From positions 1 through 64,000 of the forward strand of contig PDTE01000024.1 in assembly GCA_002747135.1 (NCBI GenBank): 64,000 nt of DNA. Reading direction: 5' to 3'. A model generated the notes under the pieces. The model worked only from the letters and a program-made list of their open reading frames with translations, was not told where the DNA came from and made no database searches. Positions 36,973 to 45,852 of this stretch are shown here, piece after piece (the stretch's first letter is position 1; every line of letters starts with the position of its first letter). A program made the translations under genes and the position numbers. Source of the stretch: Desulfobulbus propionicus. GTDB lineage: Bacteria; Desulfobacterota; Desulfobulbia; Desulfobulbales; Desulfobulbaceae.

Positions 36973-37743
36973 TTAGTGTTCAAAGTGAAAATTGACTTCA
37001 AATTCGTCGTGTTGACGAAGCGTTTTTCGATTTTGAAAGTAATAGTCACGTAGAGCGACATAGGGATCAAAGCTCAATTTTTTTACATCTTCTATTTTAT
37101 CCAGGTTCAGAGAGACATTATTGATCATTTCAACTGACTGGATGGACGCCACGACCCAGTAATCATCAATCAGGGTATAAGGAGACAAGACACTGAAACC
37201 GATCAGATCTCCTGAAAAATCGCGCATGGTCGAAGGACCAAGGATGGGCACCACAAAATATGATCCATCGCCTATGCCCCATTCTCCCAGCGTTTCACCA
37301 AAAGTCGCCTCAATGGGAGGAACATGAAATTCTCTGGTAGCCGGGTCACCAAAACCAAAAACACCGCAAACAGTATTGATAAAAAAACGGGAAAAAACCC
37401 AGGCAGACTCTTCAAACCGCCCTTGTAACAGACAATTTACAAACCTGACAGGCTCCCCGATATTTCTGAAAAAATTCGAAACAGCTCCACGCGCATCCTG
37501 TGGCATAATTTTGCTGTAACCTGTTGCAACTGGTTTCAGTACATGCTCGTAGGCCTCGCTGTTAAATGTGAAGATTGCCCTGTTATACTGTTCAAGTACA
37601 TCAGGGCAGGATTCTTCAACGTATTCATCCATATAAAAATCATCATCCAGAAAATCGAGTTCATCAGCTGAATAAACTGGAGTCGTTACGCTGAAAATAA
37701 CGATAATCAAGATAAAAAAACTTGGATATCGCACAATGCGCAT
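36973..37743 (-). CDS. mlaA: MlaA/VacJ family phospholipid transport protein
   Basis: The 256-residue product belongs to the family that extracts mislocalised phospholipids from the outer membrane. A signal peptide (FFILIIVIFSVTTPVYSA) is followed by an acidic linker and the VacJ core: YNRAIFTFN, FFRNIGEPVRFVNCLLQG, GVFGFGDPAT, FGETLGEWGIGDGSYFVVPILGPST. No lipobox cysteine is visible, so this one looks secreted by signal peptidase I rather than lipidated. It follows mlaD by 4 bp. Confidence 0.9.
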   Translation of the reverse strand: MRIVRYPSFFILIIVIFSVTTPVYSADELDFLDDDFYMDEYVEESCPDVLEQYNRAIFTFNSEAYEHVLKPVATGYSKIMPQDARGAVSNFFRNIGEPVRFVNCLLQGRFEESAWVFSRFFINTVCGVFGFGDPATREFHVPPIEATFGETLGEWGIGDGSYFVVPILGPSTMRDFSGDLIGFSVLSPYTLIDDYWVVASIQSVEMINNVSLNLDKIEDVKKLSFDPYVALRDYYFQNRKTLRQHDEFEVNFHFEH

Positions 37744-37747
37744 GGCC

Positions 37748-38197
37748 CTATTTTACCTGACCAAAAGCAAACTTTGAAATAAGAGATTCAATATCAACGG
37801 ATGATTCGGTATCAAGCACCACTTCACCGGCTTTATAGGATTCCTCGTCTCCACCCAAAGTCACCTGCAGGTATTTCTCGCCAAGAATCCCCTGTGATTT
37901 TACCGAAACTATAGAGTCAATCGGTACCTTGATACTCTTATCCAACTGCATGGTGACAACAGCCAGTCCGTCTTTATTTAAGCGTGTTTTTTTTACCAGA
38001 CCAACTGATACGCCTGATATCTGTATCTCAGAGCCAGGTTTAACCCCTGATATATTTTGAAATTCAGCATCCAGTATATAGGTTTTCGAACCGGAAAAAA
38101 GTGACACTTCTCCAAGTTGAAGTGCCAGCCAGCCGAAAGCGGCAAAGCCTATCACCAAAAAAATACCGACTGTTATCTCAACACCTGTATGACGCAT
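37748..38197 (-). CDS. mlaD: MlaD-type MCE domain protein
   Basis: The 149-residue product has one N-terminal membrane helix (VGIFLVIGFAAFGWLAL) and a single MCE domain with LDAEFQNISGVKPGSEIQISGV and the GILGEKYLQVTLGG strand pair. MlaD forms a hexameric ring that passes lipids between the MlaE-MlaF transporter and periplasmic partners. It lies between mlaF and mlaA. Confidence 0.93.
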   Translation of the reverse strand: MRHTGVEITVGIFLVIGFAAFGWLALQLGEVSLFSGSKTYILDAEFQNISGVKPGSEIQISGVSVGLVKKTRLNKDGLAVVTMQLDKSIKVPIDSIVSVKSQGILGEKYLQVTLGGDEESYKAGEVVLDTESSVDIESLISKFAFGQVK

Positions 38198-38224
38198 AAC
38201 AAAATTCTCTTCTCTATTTTTTTA

Positions 38225-39001
38225 TTACTGAACAGCCATACCGACAGTTTTTTCAGCAAACTCACGAATGAAAGATTGTTTTGAACAGGCAATCTCCTCA
38301 ACCGTGTCAAAAACTTCCAGCTGCCCTTTATTCAGGACAATTATCTGATCAGCCAGGGCAAAAACATCAGGAATATCATGACTTACGATTACAGCTGTAT
38401 AGCCCAGCTCCTGCTGAATTCTTGTAAATAAATCATATATTTCCCGTGTCATAACCGGGTCAAGCCCGGTTGTGGGTTCGTCGTAGAGCACGATTTCAGG
38501 CTCGAGCTGCAGTGCCCTGGCAAGGCCCACACGTTTTTTCATCCCTCCGCTCAATTGAGCCGGGTACTTCTGGTCATGCCCAGTCAGCTCCAGCTGCTCC
38601 AGGGTGACATCAATCCTGGCCTTTATTTCATTGTCAGTTAACCGGGTTCGCTCCCGGAGAGGCAAGGCAATATTTTCATAGACATTCATTGAATCAAACA
38701 ATGCCGCCCCCTGAAACAAAACCCCAAATTTCATGCGCAAGGCTTGCAGTGACTTGTACCCAATCTTTGTTATATCTTTTTCTCCAACTATAACAGTTCC
38801 TTCATCCGGCTGCAAAAGACCGAGAATCAATTTTAAAATAACACTTTTTCCCTGCCCGCTCCCACCGGCAATGACAGTTGTCCTGCCAGCAGGAAGAGAA
38901 AAACTAACTCTATCCAGTACTACATGCGGTCGATCTGAGGTGCCAAATCTTTTCGTCACATCAACAAACTGCACGGCATAATCGTTTATTTTTTTCTTCA
39001 T
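38225..39001 (-). CDS. mlaF: MlaF-type ABC transporter ATP-binding protein
   Basis: This is the ATPase of the MCE lipid transporter. Walker A GGSGQGKSVIL, the Q-loop region KFGVLFQGAALFDSM, the signature LSGGMKKRVGLARAL and Walker B IVLYDEPTTGLDP are all clear. The 258 residues fit. It is preceded by mlaE and followed by mlaD on the same strand. Confidence 0.95.
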   Translation of the reverse strand: MKKKINDYAVQFVDVTKRFGTSDRPHVVLDRVSFSLPAGRTTVIAGGSGQGKSVILKLILGLLQPDEGTVIVGEKDITKIGYKSLQALRMKFGVLFQGAALFDSMNVYENIALPLRERTRLTDNEIKARIDVTLEQLELTGHDQKYPAQLSGGMKKRVGLARALQLEPEIVLYDEPTTGLDPVMTREIYDLFTRIQQELGYTAVIVSHDIPDVFALADQIIVLNKGQLEVFDTVEEIACSKQSFIREFAEKTVGMAVQ

Positions 39002-39003
39002 CA

Positions 39004-39068
39004 GTAATTACTCACAGGGCATGTACCACCTTGGTTTCATGTGCTTTACATCTGTAACTGCTTTCATT
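39004..39068 (+). repeat. Family A' left-arm fragment between mlaE and mlaF
   Basis: gtaattactcacagggcatg, accaccttggtttcatgtgc and, 50 bp in, gtaactgctttcat reproduce the arm-plus-inner-motif layout. The core and right end are missing. Confidence 0.75.
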
Positions 39069-39080
39069 ATTGGCGTTCCC

Positions 39081-39908
39081 TCACAACAGGATCGCGGTGA
39101 GCAGATAGTCAAAAATCAAGACGGAAATTGAAGAGACAACCACAGCTTGGGTCGTCACCTTACTCACACTCTCAGCCCCAAAGCCAACTCCCCGAATCTG
39201 ATGGACAAAATATCCGCGCCCGGTACAGATCCAAACCACTGTCAAGCCAAAGACAAAGGATTTAATGATACCCAGCCGTATGTCATGATTCGTAACACTT
39301 TGTTCCATGCCGGCAAAAAAAGCACCGGCATTAACCCCCATAAGTTTTACTCCTGCGAGGTATCCACCAAAGATACCAACAACATCAAAAAAAACCGTCA
39401 AGAGCGGAACAGCTACAATCGTAGCCAGCAGCTTCGGGGTAATCAGGTAACGAAAAGGGTCGATGGCCATACATTCCAGTGCGTCTATCTGTTCCGATAT
39501 CCGCATAATACCGATCTCTGCACACATAGCGGAACCGGCTCTGCCTGTTACCATGAGTGCGGTAAGCACGGGCCCCAGCTCCATAATAAGAGACAGCGAT
39601 ACGGCTGAACCAAGCATTCCCTCAGCCCCAAACTTGCTTAAGGAATAATATCCCTGAAGGCCAAGAACCATACCGGTGGAAAGGGCTGTGAAAAAAATAA
39701 CTGTCAGGGAGCCAGCTCCGACAAACCGTACCTGCCGCAACAGCTCTCTGCCCCTGAAAGGACGCTTACCCATGCCAAGGCAAGAGTAGAAGAGAAAAAT
39801 TCCCATTCTGCCCAGGTCTGAAAGGACATAAAGCACCCGGTTTCCAAGAAGACCAAAATAAGTGGTTACAGCTGCGCGTGAAGATGGAGAATAGTTTTTC
39901 ATAAACAA
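39081..39908 (-). CDS. mlaE: MlaE-type ABC transporter permease
   Basis: The 275-residue membrane protein has five to six hydrophobic segments and the MlaE family motifs: TALSTGMVLGLQGYYSL, LSLIMELGPVLTALMVTGRAGSAMCAEIG, ALECMAIDPFRYLITPK, and the C-terminal GVGFGAESVSKVTTQAVV. It is the first gene of the mla set here. No mlaC (periplasmic carrier) is seen in the cluster. Confidence 0.94.
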   Translation of the reverse strand: MFMKNYSPSSRAAVTTYFGLLGNRVLYVLSDLGRMGIFLFYSCLGMGKRPFRGRELLRQVRFVGAGSLTVIFFTALSTGMVLGLQGYYSLSKFGAEGMLGSAVSLSLIMELGPVLTALMVTGRAGSAMCAEIGIMRISEQIDALECMAIDPFRYLITPKLLATIVAVPLLTVFFDVVGIFGGYLAGVKLMGVNAGAFFAGMEQSVTNHDIRLGIIKSFVFGLTVVWICTGRGYFVHQIRGVGFGAESVSKVTTQAVVVSSISVLIFDYLLTAILL

Positions 39909-39976
39909 GACTCTACCATAACTGCTAAATAATTATAAAGGAAATAACGCCTACACCCATCCCGTTTCCATACATC

Positions 39977-41326
39977 TTACAGCATACTGTCAACTGTACG
40001 AATAATTTCCCTGGCGTCAGCACTCTTGACAATAATCGCATCCGCACCAGCTTCAAGGCATTGATCCTTGAGCTGTTCATCATTTTCTGCGGTAAACATA
40101 ACAATTTTTATGGCGTTACTGTTGTGCTTTGTCCGGATTGTTCTGCAGACATCCAGCCCGGAGATCCCAGGGAGAAGATAATCAACTATTGCAGCGGCCG
40201 GCTTTTCTTTATCAATGAGCAAAACACCTTCCTCTCCATTATCAGCCGTAAAAGGGTGATAGCCTGCTTTGTGAAATAACCTGCTGAACAGGCGAACAAT
40301 GACAGGATTATCATCTATAATAACAAGTTTTTTCCTGGTTTCTTCTGCTCCCTCAGCATATGTTCCCCCTTTTGCGGTCTTGAAGACATAGAGAATATCC
40401 CCTTCCTGAACACGTCTGTCCGTGTCTGGTTCCAGGTAATCTGTTTCCTGGCTCCGAATACCTATTATCTCCATGGAAGCGGAAGTTGTTATTTCCCTGA
40501 GCGTTTTACCAAGCAGTGGAGATTCCGGGCCAACCGGCACCCATTTTGGACTGGAAACCAGTTTTTCAGGAGAAGATATGGCTATCTCCTGCTGCATTCC
40601 TGTAGCCGCAAGCAACTGATGAGCAATGCGTCGGCCAGCTGAATCAAAAGGAGATATAATGGAGTCTGCACCGGCACGCAGTATTTTCTTTTCTGTATGC
40701 CTGTCCTCGGATCGAGCTATAATATGGAGCGTTGGGTTTAACTCCCTGGCGGTTAACACGATAAAAAGGTTGAGCGGATCAGAACCAGCCAGCGCCAGGA
40801 GGCCACAAGCCTCTTTAACCCCGGCATTCAGCAGCATACTCTCTCTGGTGGCATCGCCTTCCAGGTAGAGTATTCCCTGTTCCAGACACTTCTCCTTTCC
40901 GCTGCCAGATGAGTCAATTACCACAAAGTCCACTCCGGCCTCCTGAAGGTTCTGCCCCGCCACTTCACCGACCCTTCCAAATCCACAGATGATATAATGT
41001 TTTCTCAGGCGATCGATTTTTTTCTTCATCTTTTTCTCCAGCACATTGCCGCTCCACAGTTTCTCCAGCATTGACTCAACCAGAGAGTGACCAGCAAAGC
41101 CAAGTACAACAAAACCAAACATAATAAGGACAACGCTAAACAGTCGCCCCCACGGGGACAGAGGATGCACCTCCCCGTAACCGACAGTCGAAATGGTGAT
41201 GACGCACATGTACATGGCATCAAGTAATGGATAATCATCTATGAGCTTGAAGCCAAGCGTGCCAAAGGCTATGATAAAGACAAGAAACAGGAAAGAGAGC
41301 GCGATTTTGTTTGGTTGAGTCCACAT
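39977..41326 (-). CDS. Potassium channel with RCK (TrkA-N/TrkA-C) domains fused to a response-regulator receiver domain
   Basis: I start it at MWTQPNKIALS (41326). TM1, a pore loop with the K+ selectivity filter TVGYGE, and TM2 occupy about residues 5-95. The RCK-N nucleotide-binding fold (HYIICGFGRVGEVAGQNL) and an RCK-C domain (SPLLGKTLREI to GDILYVFK) follow. The last roughly 115 residues are a CheY-like receiver with the acidic pair IIDDNP, phospho-acceptor Asp in AIVDYLLPG, Thr in MFTAEND and Lys in IIVKSAD. Ligand-gated K+ conductance is expected; the receiver implies control by a histidine kinase, and none is adjacent. This fusion is unusual. Confidence 0.88.
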   Translation of the reverse strand: MWTQPNKIALSFLFLVFIIAFGTLGFKLIDDYPLLDAMYMCVITISTVGYGEVHPLSPWGRLFSVVLIMFGFVVLGFAGHSLVESMLEKLWSGNVLEKKMKKKIDRLRKHYIICGFGRVGEVAGQNLQEAGVDFVVIDSSGSGKEKCLEQGILYLEGDATRESMLLNAGVKEACGLLALAGSDPLNLFIVLTARELNPTLHIIARSEDRHTEKKILRAGADSIISPFDSAGRRIAHQLLAATGMQQEIAISSPEKLVSSPKWVPVGPESPLLGKTLREITTSASMEIIGIRSQETDYLEPDTDRRVQEGDILYVFKTAKGGTYAEGAEETRKKLVIIDDNPVIVRLFSRLFHKAGYHPFTADNGEEGVLLIDKEKPAAAIVDYLLPGISGLDVCRTIRTKHNSNAIKIVMFTAENDEQLKDQCLEAGADAIIVKSADAREIIRTVDSML

Positions 41327-41472
41327 CGTGATATGTCCCTCAATGGTTGTTTCCACCTTTCACGGTAATGCCCCTCAGGGCAGGTGATCCTTATTTACCT
41401 CGCTGTCTTTACTCTTAAAGCAGACAAAATGTTCATGAAAATCCGGGCTAACTGCCGTTACAAAGATAATAT

Positions 41473-41591
41473 GTAACTGCTCGCTGGGTGTATAACTCTC
41501 TGATTTTACATGCCTAAAACGTGTAACTGCTCTCAGGTTGCCCATCTTTGGACAAGCGCGATTGGCCGCTATAGCCCCTCTATGCGGCGGG
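41473..41591 (+). repeat. Family A repeat lacking its right end
   Basis: The order is gtaactgctcgctgggtgta, the inner motif gtaactgctctcaggttgcc, and a core up to cctctatgcggcggg; then sequence switches to the thiL 3' end. Just upstream, agcagacaaaatgttcatga (41431 region) matches family C-type sequence. The 246-bp gap before thiL is mostly repeat. Confidence 0.75.
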
Positions 41592-41602
41592 ATATGGTAT
41601 TA

Positions 41603-42616
41603 TCATCTGCTGCTGGAAGATAACGGGGAAGGTGATTTGAAATGGTCAAATCCTCCATCGGAAATAGAACGTTTTGCCCCGTTTTCTGCAACAAGACTGA
41701 CTTCTTTTCCTTCTTCAAATTGACCGATGCAGCAAAAAGCAAGCTCCCCTTTTCTGGCAATATGTTCAATAGTTGAAACGTGCTGCGGAGATACCGCAAA
41801 CAGCAGCTCATAATCCTCGCCGCCTGTCAGGGCAAGATGTTCAGCTGACAGCTGCAACTCTTGCGAGGCCGCAAGCAGAGCAGAAGAAAGTGGTAAAAGT
41901 TCAGTCCGTACCGTTGCCCCCAGCTGCGACTGACGACACAAATGAGCCAGATCCGTTGCCACCCCGTCGGACATATCCATCATGGCATGAACAACACCGC
42001 ATTTCGCCAATTGTTGCCCAACATCAACTCTGGCCGCTGGATTCAGATGGGCCTGAAGCAGTTCTTCGTACTCCGGTTTTTTCGTTATCTTGTTCCGGCA
42101 GAGCTCAAGCCCTGCTGCCGCGTTTCCCAGGAGGCCGCTTACCCATATCAGGTCCCCGGCCTGTGCGCCACTCCGGTACACGACCTGATTCTGCAAGGCC
42201 TCACCAATTGCGGTTACAGTAAAGGTATATCCATTGGGACTGTGTACTGTGTCGCCGCCAGCAAGAAAACAGCCATACTGCCTGCTGGCTTCAGCCACTC
42301 CCCGGGAAAAAGCAGCAAACCACTGATCATCGAACCCCTGAGGCATTCCCAGAGAAAGAAGTATACATCGGGGTTGTCCTCCCATTGCCGCGATATCGCT
42401 GATATTGACCGAGACAGTTTTCCTCCCTAACAAGTCCGGAGGATGCCAGGAACGATCAAAATGCACGCCTTCTATCAGGGTATCCATTGTGAGCAGCCAT
42501 ACTGAAGAGCTGTCCTTTTTGATGACGGCGCAGTCATCTCCTATTCCCTGGACGACTGATGTATCAGACAGATCTGCCAGAGAGGCGATATGCTGTATTA
42601 TTTCACGTTCATTCAT
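41603..42616 (-). CDS. thiL: Thiamine-monophosphate kinase
   Basis: ThiL phosphorylates thiamine monophosphate to the active cofactor thiamine diphosphate. The N-terminal GIGDDCAVI, MDTLIEGVHFD, VSVNISDIAAMGG, AGGDTV and DMSDGVATDL motifs are all present. The 337-residue length is normal, but the tail (FKSPSPLSSSSR) looks irregular and ends beside a broken repeat, so the C-terminus may have been rewritten. Confidence 0.95.
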   Translation of the reverse strand: MNEREIIQHIASLADLSDTSVVQGIGDDCAVIKKDSSSVWLLTMDTLIEGVHFDRSWHPPDLLGRKTVSVNISDIAAMGGQPRCILLSLGMPQGFDDQWFAAFSRGVAEASRQYGCFLAGGDTVHSPNGYTFTVTAIGEALQNQVVYRSGAQAGDLIWVSGLLGNAAAGLELCRNKITKKPEYEELLQAHLNPAARVDVGQQLAKCGVVHAMMDMSDGVATDLAHLCRQSQLGATVRTELLPLSSALLAASQELQLSAEHLALTGGEDYELLFAVSPQHVSTIEHIARKGELAFCCIGQFEEGKEVSLVAENGAKRSISDGGFDHFKSPSPLSSSSR

Positions 42617-42649
42617 TGAAACATAACCTGTTGTTATTTCCTTTCTTTT

Positions 42650-42699
42650 TATAGCTGCTTTCAGGTCACCTCAAAGATGGTTGCCATGGGAACTGTTAC
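42650..42699 (+). repeat. Family A' right-part fragment; its end provides a stop codon
   Basis: tagctgctttcaggtcacct resembles the inner motif, and the stretch ends ccatgggaactgttac, an element terminus. The gttac supplies the TAA stop of the HD hydrolase gene on the minus strand. Confidence 0.6.
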
Positions 42700-43295
42700 G
42701 GTTTTTTTTCAAAAGCGAGCTGGGAAGAGTCCCTGTTCATCAAAAGTTCATCAAGAACCCTTCTGGACAGCTCCCATTTATATTGTGGAAATTTTTCTTC
42801 AGCTTCTTGTATTTTTACTGAAAACCGGCTTTGAAGAAGCGTGATAACTTTTTTTGCATGTGTGCCAATACCTTCAATCGTTATAAACACCAGAGCGTCG
42901 ATCATATCAGCTAACTTGATTACAACAAGATATTCTGGATGGGTGGCTTTAATCTCCTCCTTCATCTGGTTGAGCCAGGGGGCGATTTCATGCTCAATTT
43001 GATCAATTGGATTATGCTCACCACATATTTGATCAATATGCCACTTCAAGGGACTTGGAAGGTCACCGGTCAATAATTCCGGAGTATCATGCAGTGATGC
43101 ATATTCCATTATCTGGAGCAGCCCTGAATCTGTCAACGAACTGCCAAATATATCCCTGGCCAGTTTACTGGAAATCCTGGTAACCATATAATGATGTTCA
43201 GCCAGAGTTTGATCACGGGAGGTTCGTACACTGTGCCAACGGGTCACATGCCCAGATCTGGCCAGATCAGCAAGGGTCAACTTCGGCAAACTCAT
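42696..43295 (-). CDS. HD-domain phosphohydrolase, YfbR (5'-deoxynucleotidase)-like
   Basis: The 199-residue product has the HD metal-binding pattern: WHSVRTSRDQTLAEHHYMV, the His-Asp pair in ASLHDTPELLTGDLP, and a later Asp in KLADMIDAL. This matches YfbR-like enzymes, which hydrolyse deoxynucleoside 5'-monophosphates. The substrate is inferred. Its stop codon is formed by the end of a repeat (gttac). Confidence 0.8.
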   Translation of the reverse strand: MSLPKLTLADLARSGHVTRWHSVRTSRDQTLAEHHYMVTRISSKLARDIFGSSLTDSGLLQIMEYASLHDTPELLTGDLPSPLKWHIDQICGEHNPIDQIEHEIAPWLNQMKEEIKATHPEYLVVIKLADMIDALVFITIEGIGTHAKKVITLLQSRFSVKIQEAEEKFPQYKWELSRRVLDELLMNRDSSQLAFEKKP

Positions 43296-43334
43296 ATTTC
43301 TTCCTCAATAATATCAAAAGGATGCTTGCTGATC

Positions 43335-43494
43335 GTACCAGCTCTCAGCTTATCCATCTTCGGACGATTATGATTGGTCGCATAGAGGGACTATAGCTGC
43401 CAACCACGCTTGCCCAAAAAACTGGGCAGCCCGGGAGCAGATCCATAGGTAAAACAGGTGAAACCAGGGTGGCAACAGACCCTGTGCGTGTTAC
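43335..43494 (-). repeat. Family A' repeat, inverted, diverged
   Basis: This unit of about 160 bp runs from gtaccagctctcagcttatc to gaccctgtgcgtgttac, with gactatagctgccaaccacg in the core and gtgaaaccagggtggcaaca in the arm. Target duplications are not recognisable. It fills the gap before the membrane glycosyltransferase gene. Confidence 0.75.
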
Positions 43495-43560
43495 CTTTTT
43501 GGAGTGAAGTATAAAAAAATCCGGCTAACAGTGAACGATAAATCATCTGGCCAAGACATG

Positions 43561-45492
43561 TCACTGGTAAACTGTTTCCCTCCATGTATATATTGAAATA
43601 TCTTGATTATCAAAAACCCGTATGAACCTTGGATCATCCTTTAAGGAGCGAACAAAATAATCAGGATATACTCCAAGGTTAGTAATTTTATCATCTACCG
43701 GCGAAACCAGATATTTCTTAATCACTATTGCTCCAACACCATTATCACGCAGCATCTGTATTCTTTTTTTATTGTCAGCTCTCCAGAATTGACGAAGTCG
43801 ATAGCCAAAGTACCATTCATGTGCAACGGGAAAATAACGATAATTGCCTTCCGGGTACATAAAAATCTTTGGCGGATCAGGGAGATTTTTTCGCAGGTAA
43901 TCAATTGCAGATCTTGTCTCCATAGAGATATCCCTTAATGTATATACCTTTGCTAACACCATGCCAGACTGAAGCAATGAACAGGAGAGTACAACAGCAA
44001 TGACGTACTTTGCTTTGGGCATCCTTGCCACTTTCTCTGATAAAGGTAAAAGAATAAAGGGAAGAGCTGGAAAGAAAAAGCGGGCATCAGGAGAACTGTG
44101 ACAGAAATATGCTGTAAGAAGAAGATATGACCCGCCAACAGCCCAAAGCCACCATGATGATGCAGATGTAGTCTTTATTTTTAACAATCGTCTCCAAAAA
44201 TACAAGCTCTGAGACAGGGCTCCCAAAACAACAACTACCCATAAAACCCCTCCTCCGTATAGTAAGAAGTTCTTTTTTATTCGCAAATCTCCCGGGTGGT
44301 TCGCAATAACAACAGGTTTGTTCTCAACGGTCTTTTTTCCTGCATATTTGTCTTTTTTTTCTAATTGAAGAACTCTCTCATATTGATCAACAATGGGATG
44401 TTTGTCCCTGTTGATCAATATTTCAATTTTAGATTTTGCCACAGCCCAGATCTTCTCTACCTTTCTTTGCGGGTAAAAAGAAGACAATGCATATATATTG
44501 ATTGCCCGTCCCAGGCACCAGGTTGCTCCGAGAACAATCATTATGGAACACACAAAATGAAGAACAACTTTTTGCCATTGCTGATTTTTGCATAATAAAA
44601 AAAATAAATAGAAAAAAAAGGCAGGAAAGAACAGAATAGCGGTTACTTTCATAAATATGGCAAAGGCCATAAATGCTGATGCCATAATCCACCGCCTTTT
44701 TCTTAAACAGAGAAAGGCGGTCACAACTTGAGCGGTCATGGGGATATCTTGATAAAAGGCGACAGAAAAAAGAAGGGTAACTGGTACCGATCCCAGCGTT
44801 GCGAGGTATAATCCAGTAGCCTGACTCTTGTAATTATTTCTGTCCCTAGACAGCAAAAAGGAGGCAACAAGCAGTTGTGCTAAAAAAAAGAGCTGATATA
44901 GCTGAACCGCTACAATACTATGCCCAAACAGACGATAAACAATTGCTCCTAAGTAGTGCCAGCCAAAAGAATGCGGGTATCTCCGTATATCAATATCTCC
45001 ATACTCGGTGGGAATATAGGAAAAAAAATTAATAGTTGAAAGGTCTACGGACTGTCTTTTCAACATATAAAAATGAGTTACTTCATCACCGATCATTACC
45101 TGCGGTGTATTTACCCCAACGAGCGCAACACCAAAACAGACCAGCATAATAATGAAGATGCTTGTTGCAGCTGCAATGTTATCATACAGGGCATCACTTC
45201 TACGGAAAAATCTCAGAATGATGATCCCTGTCAGCAACAGCAACAGACAACTGATCCACCCGCGAAGAAGCATTTCCTGCGATAAAGGAATAATAGCAGA
45301 AAAAAAAGTGTAATATGCGACGGAGATTCCCGCAACAGGACCAAGTGCGCAAAGGGAATAGTTTACCCTTTTTTGCCAGTACAGTATACAGGTAGTTACC
45401 GTGAACAGGATGCTGATATAAATGATTAAAATATCAGTAGTGCTTCCCAGCCAGTTTTCTATGAAAGATGTAATAAGAGGTAAAAAGGGCAT
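43561..45492 (-). CDS. Polytopic membrane glycosyltransferase-like protein (GT-C type)
   Basis: The 643-residue product has roughly a dozen membrane helices and a soluble C-terminal part. An acidic loop after the fourth to fifth helix (QVMIGDEVTHFYMLKR) has the Asp-Glu arrangement of GT-C enzymes that take sugars from lipid carriers. RRYPHSFGWHYLGAIVYRLFGH resembles the mannosyltransferase-type second loop. No exact family is assigned. It lies at the 3' end of a glycan cluster (gmd, GT4, GT2). Confidence 0.6.
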   Translation of the reverse strand: MPFLPLITSFIENWLGSTTDILIIYISILFTVTTCILYWQKRVNYSLCALGPVAGISVAYYTFFSAIIPLSQEMLLRGWISCLLLLLTGIIILRFFRRSDALYDNIAAATSIFIIMLVCFGVALVGVNTPQVMIGDEVTHFYMLKRQSVDLSTINFFSYIPTEYGDIDIRRYPHSFGWHYLGAIVYRLFGHSIVAVQLYQLFFLAQLLVASFLLSRDRNNYKSQATGLYLATLGSVPVTLLFSVAFYQDIPMTAQVVTAFLCLRKRRWIMASAFMAFAIFMKVTAILFFPAFFFYLFFLLCKNQQWQKVVLHFVCSIMIVLGATWCLGRAINIYALSSFYPQRKVEKIWAVAKSKIEILINRDKHPIVDQYERVLQLEKKDKYAGKKTVENKPVVIANHPGDLRIKKNFLLYGGGVLWVVVVLGALSQSLYFWRRLLKIKTTSASSWWLWAVGGSYLLLTAYFCHSSPDARFFFPALPFILLPLSEKVARMPKAKYVIAVVLSCSLLQSGMVLAKVYTLRDISMETRSAIDYLRKNLPDPPKIFMYPEGNYRYFPVAHEWYFGYRLRQFWRADNKKRIQMLRDNGVGAIVIKKYLVSPVDDKITNLGVYPDYFVRSLKDDPRFIRVFDNQDISIYTWRETVYQ

Positions 45493-45503
45493 AGAGTGAA
45501 ATC

Positions 45504-45687
45504 GTAACCAATCACGGGGACTGTATTTTTGTGTTATTCTCTGTTTCTGACGTGTAACTGGTCACGGATGCTTAAGAATTGGGCAGGCATTCTTCCCCGC
45601 AGGTAAGCAGGCGAAGTGAGACGTTCGTGTACAAGAGTATGCGGGAAAGAGTGATCAGGCAAAGATGAAGTGCCTGTGATCAATGAC
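45504..45687 (+). repeat. Family B repeat, long variant, at the original gmd 3' end
   Basis: The unit runs from gtaaccaatcacggggactg to gtgatcaatgac, with the inner gtaactggtcacggatgc and the extra block gcaggtaagcaggcgaagtg. Its right end would have supplied the gmd stop codon before the family A insertion at 45695. Confidence 0.8.
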
Positions 45688-45694
45688 TCTTGTC

Positions 45695-45852
45695 GTACCT
45701 ACTCACAGGGTGTGTAACTCTCTGGTTTTACCTGCCTCAAACGTGTAACTGCTCTCAGGCTGCCCCTATCTGGACAAGCACGACTGGCAGCTATAGCCCC
45801 TCTATGCGGCGGGTCACGCTCGTGCAAAGAGGGGTGAGCGGTGAGCAGTTAC
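45695..45852 (+). repeat. Family A MITE inserted in the gmd 3' end, perfect 8-bp TSD
   Basis: This 158-bp copy runs from gtacctactcacagggtgtg to gtgagcagttac. CTCTTGTC flanks it at 45687-45694 and 45853-45860. The terminal gttac provides the gmd TAA stop (45849-45851). Confidence 0.92.
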
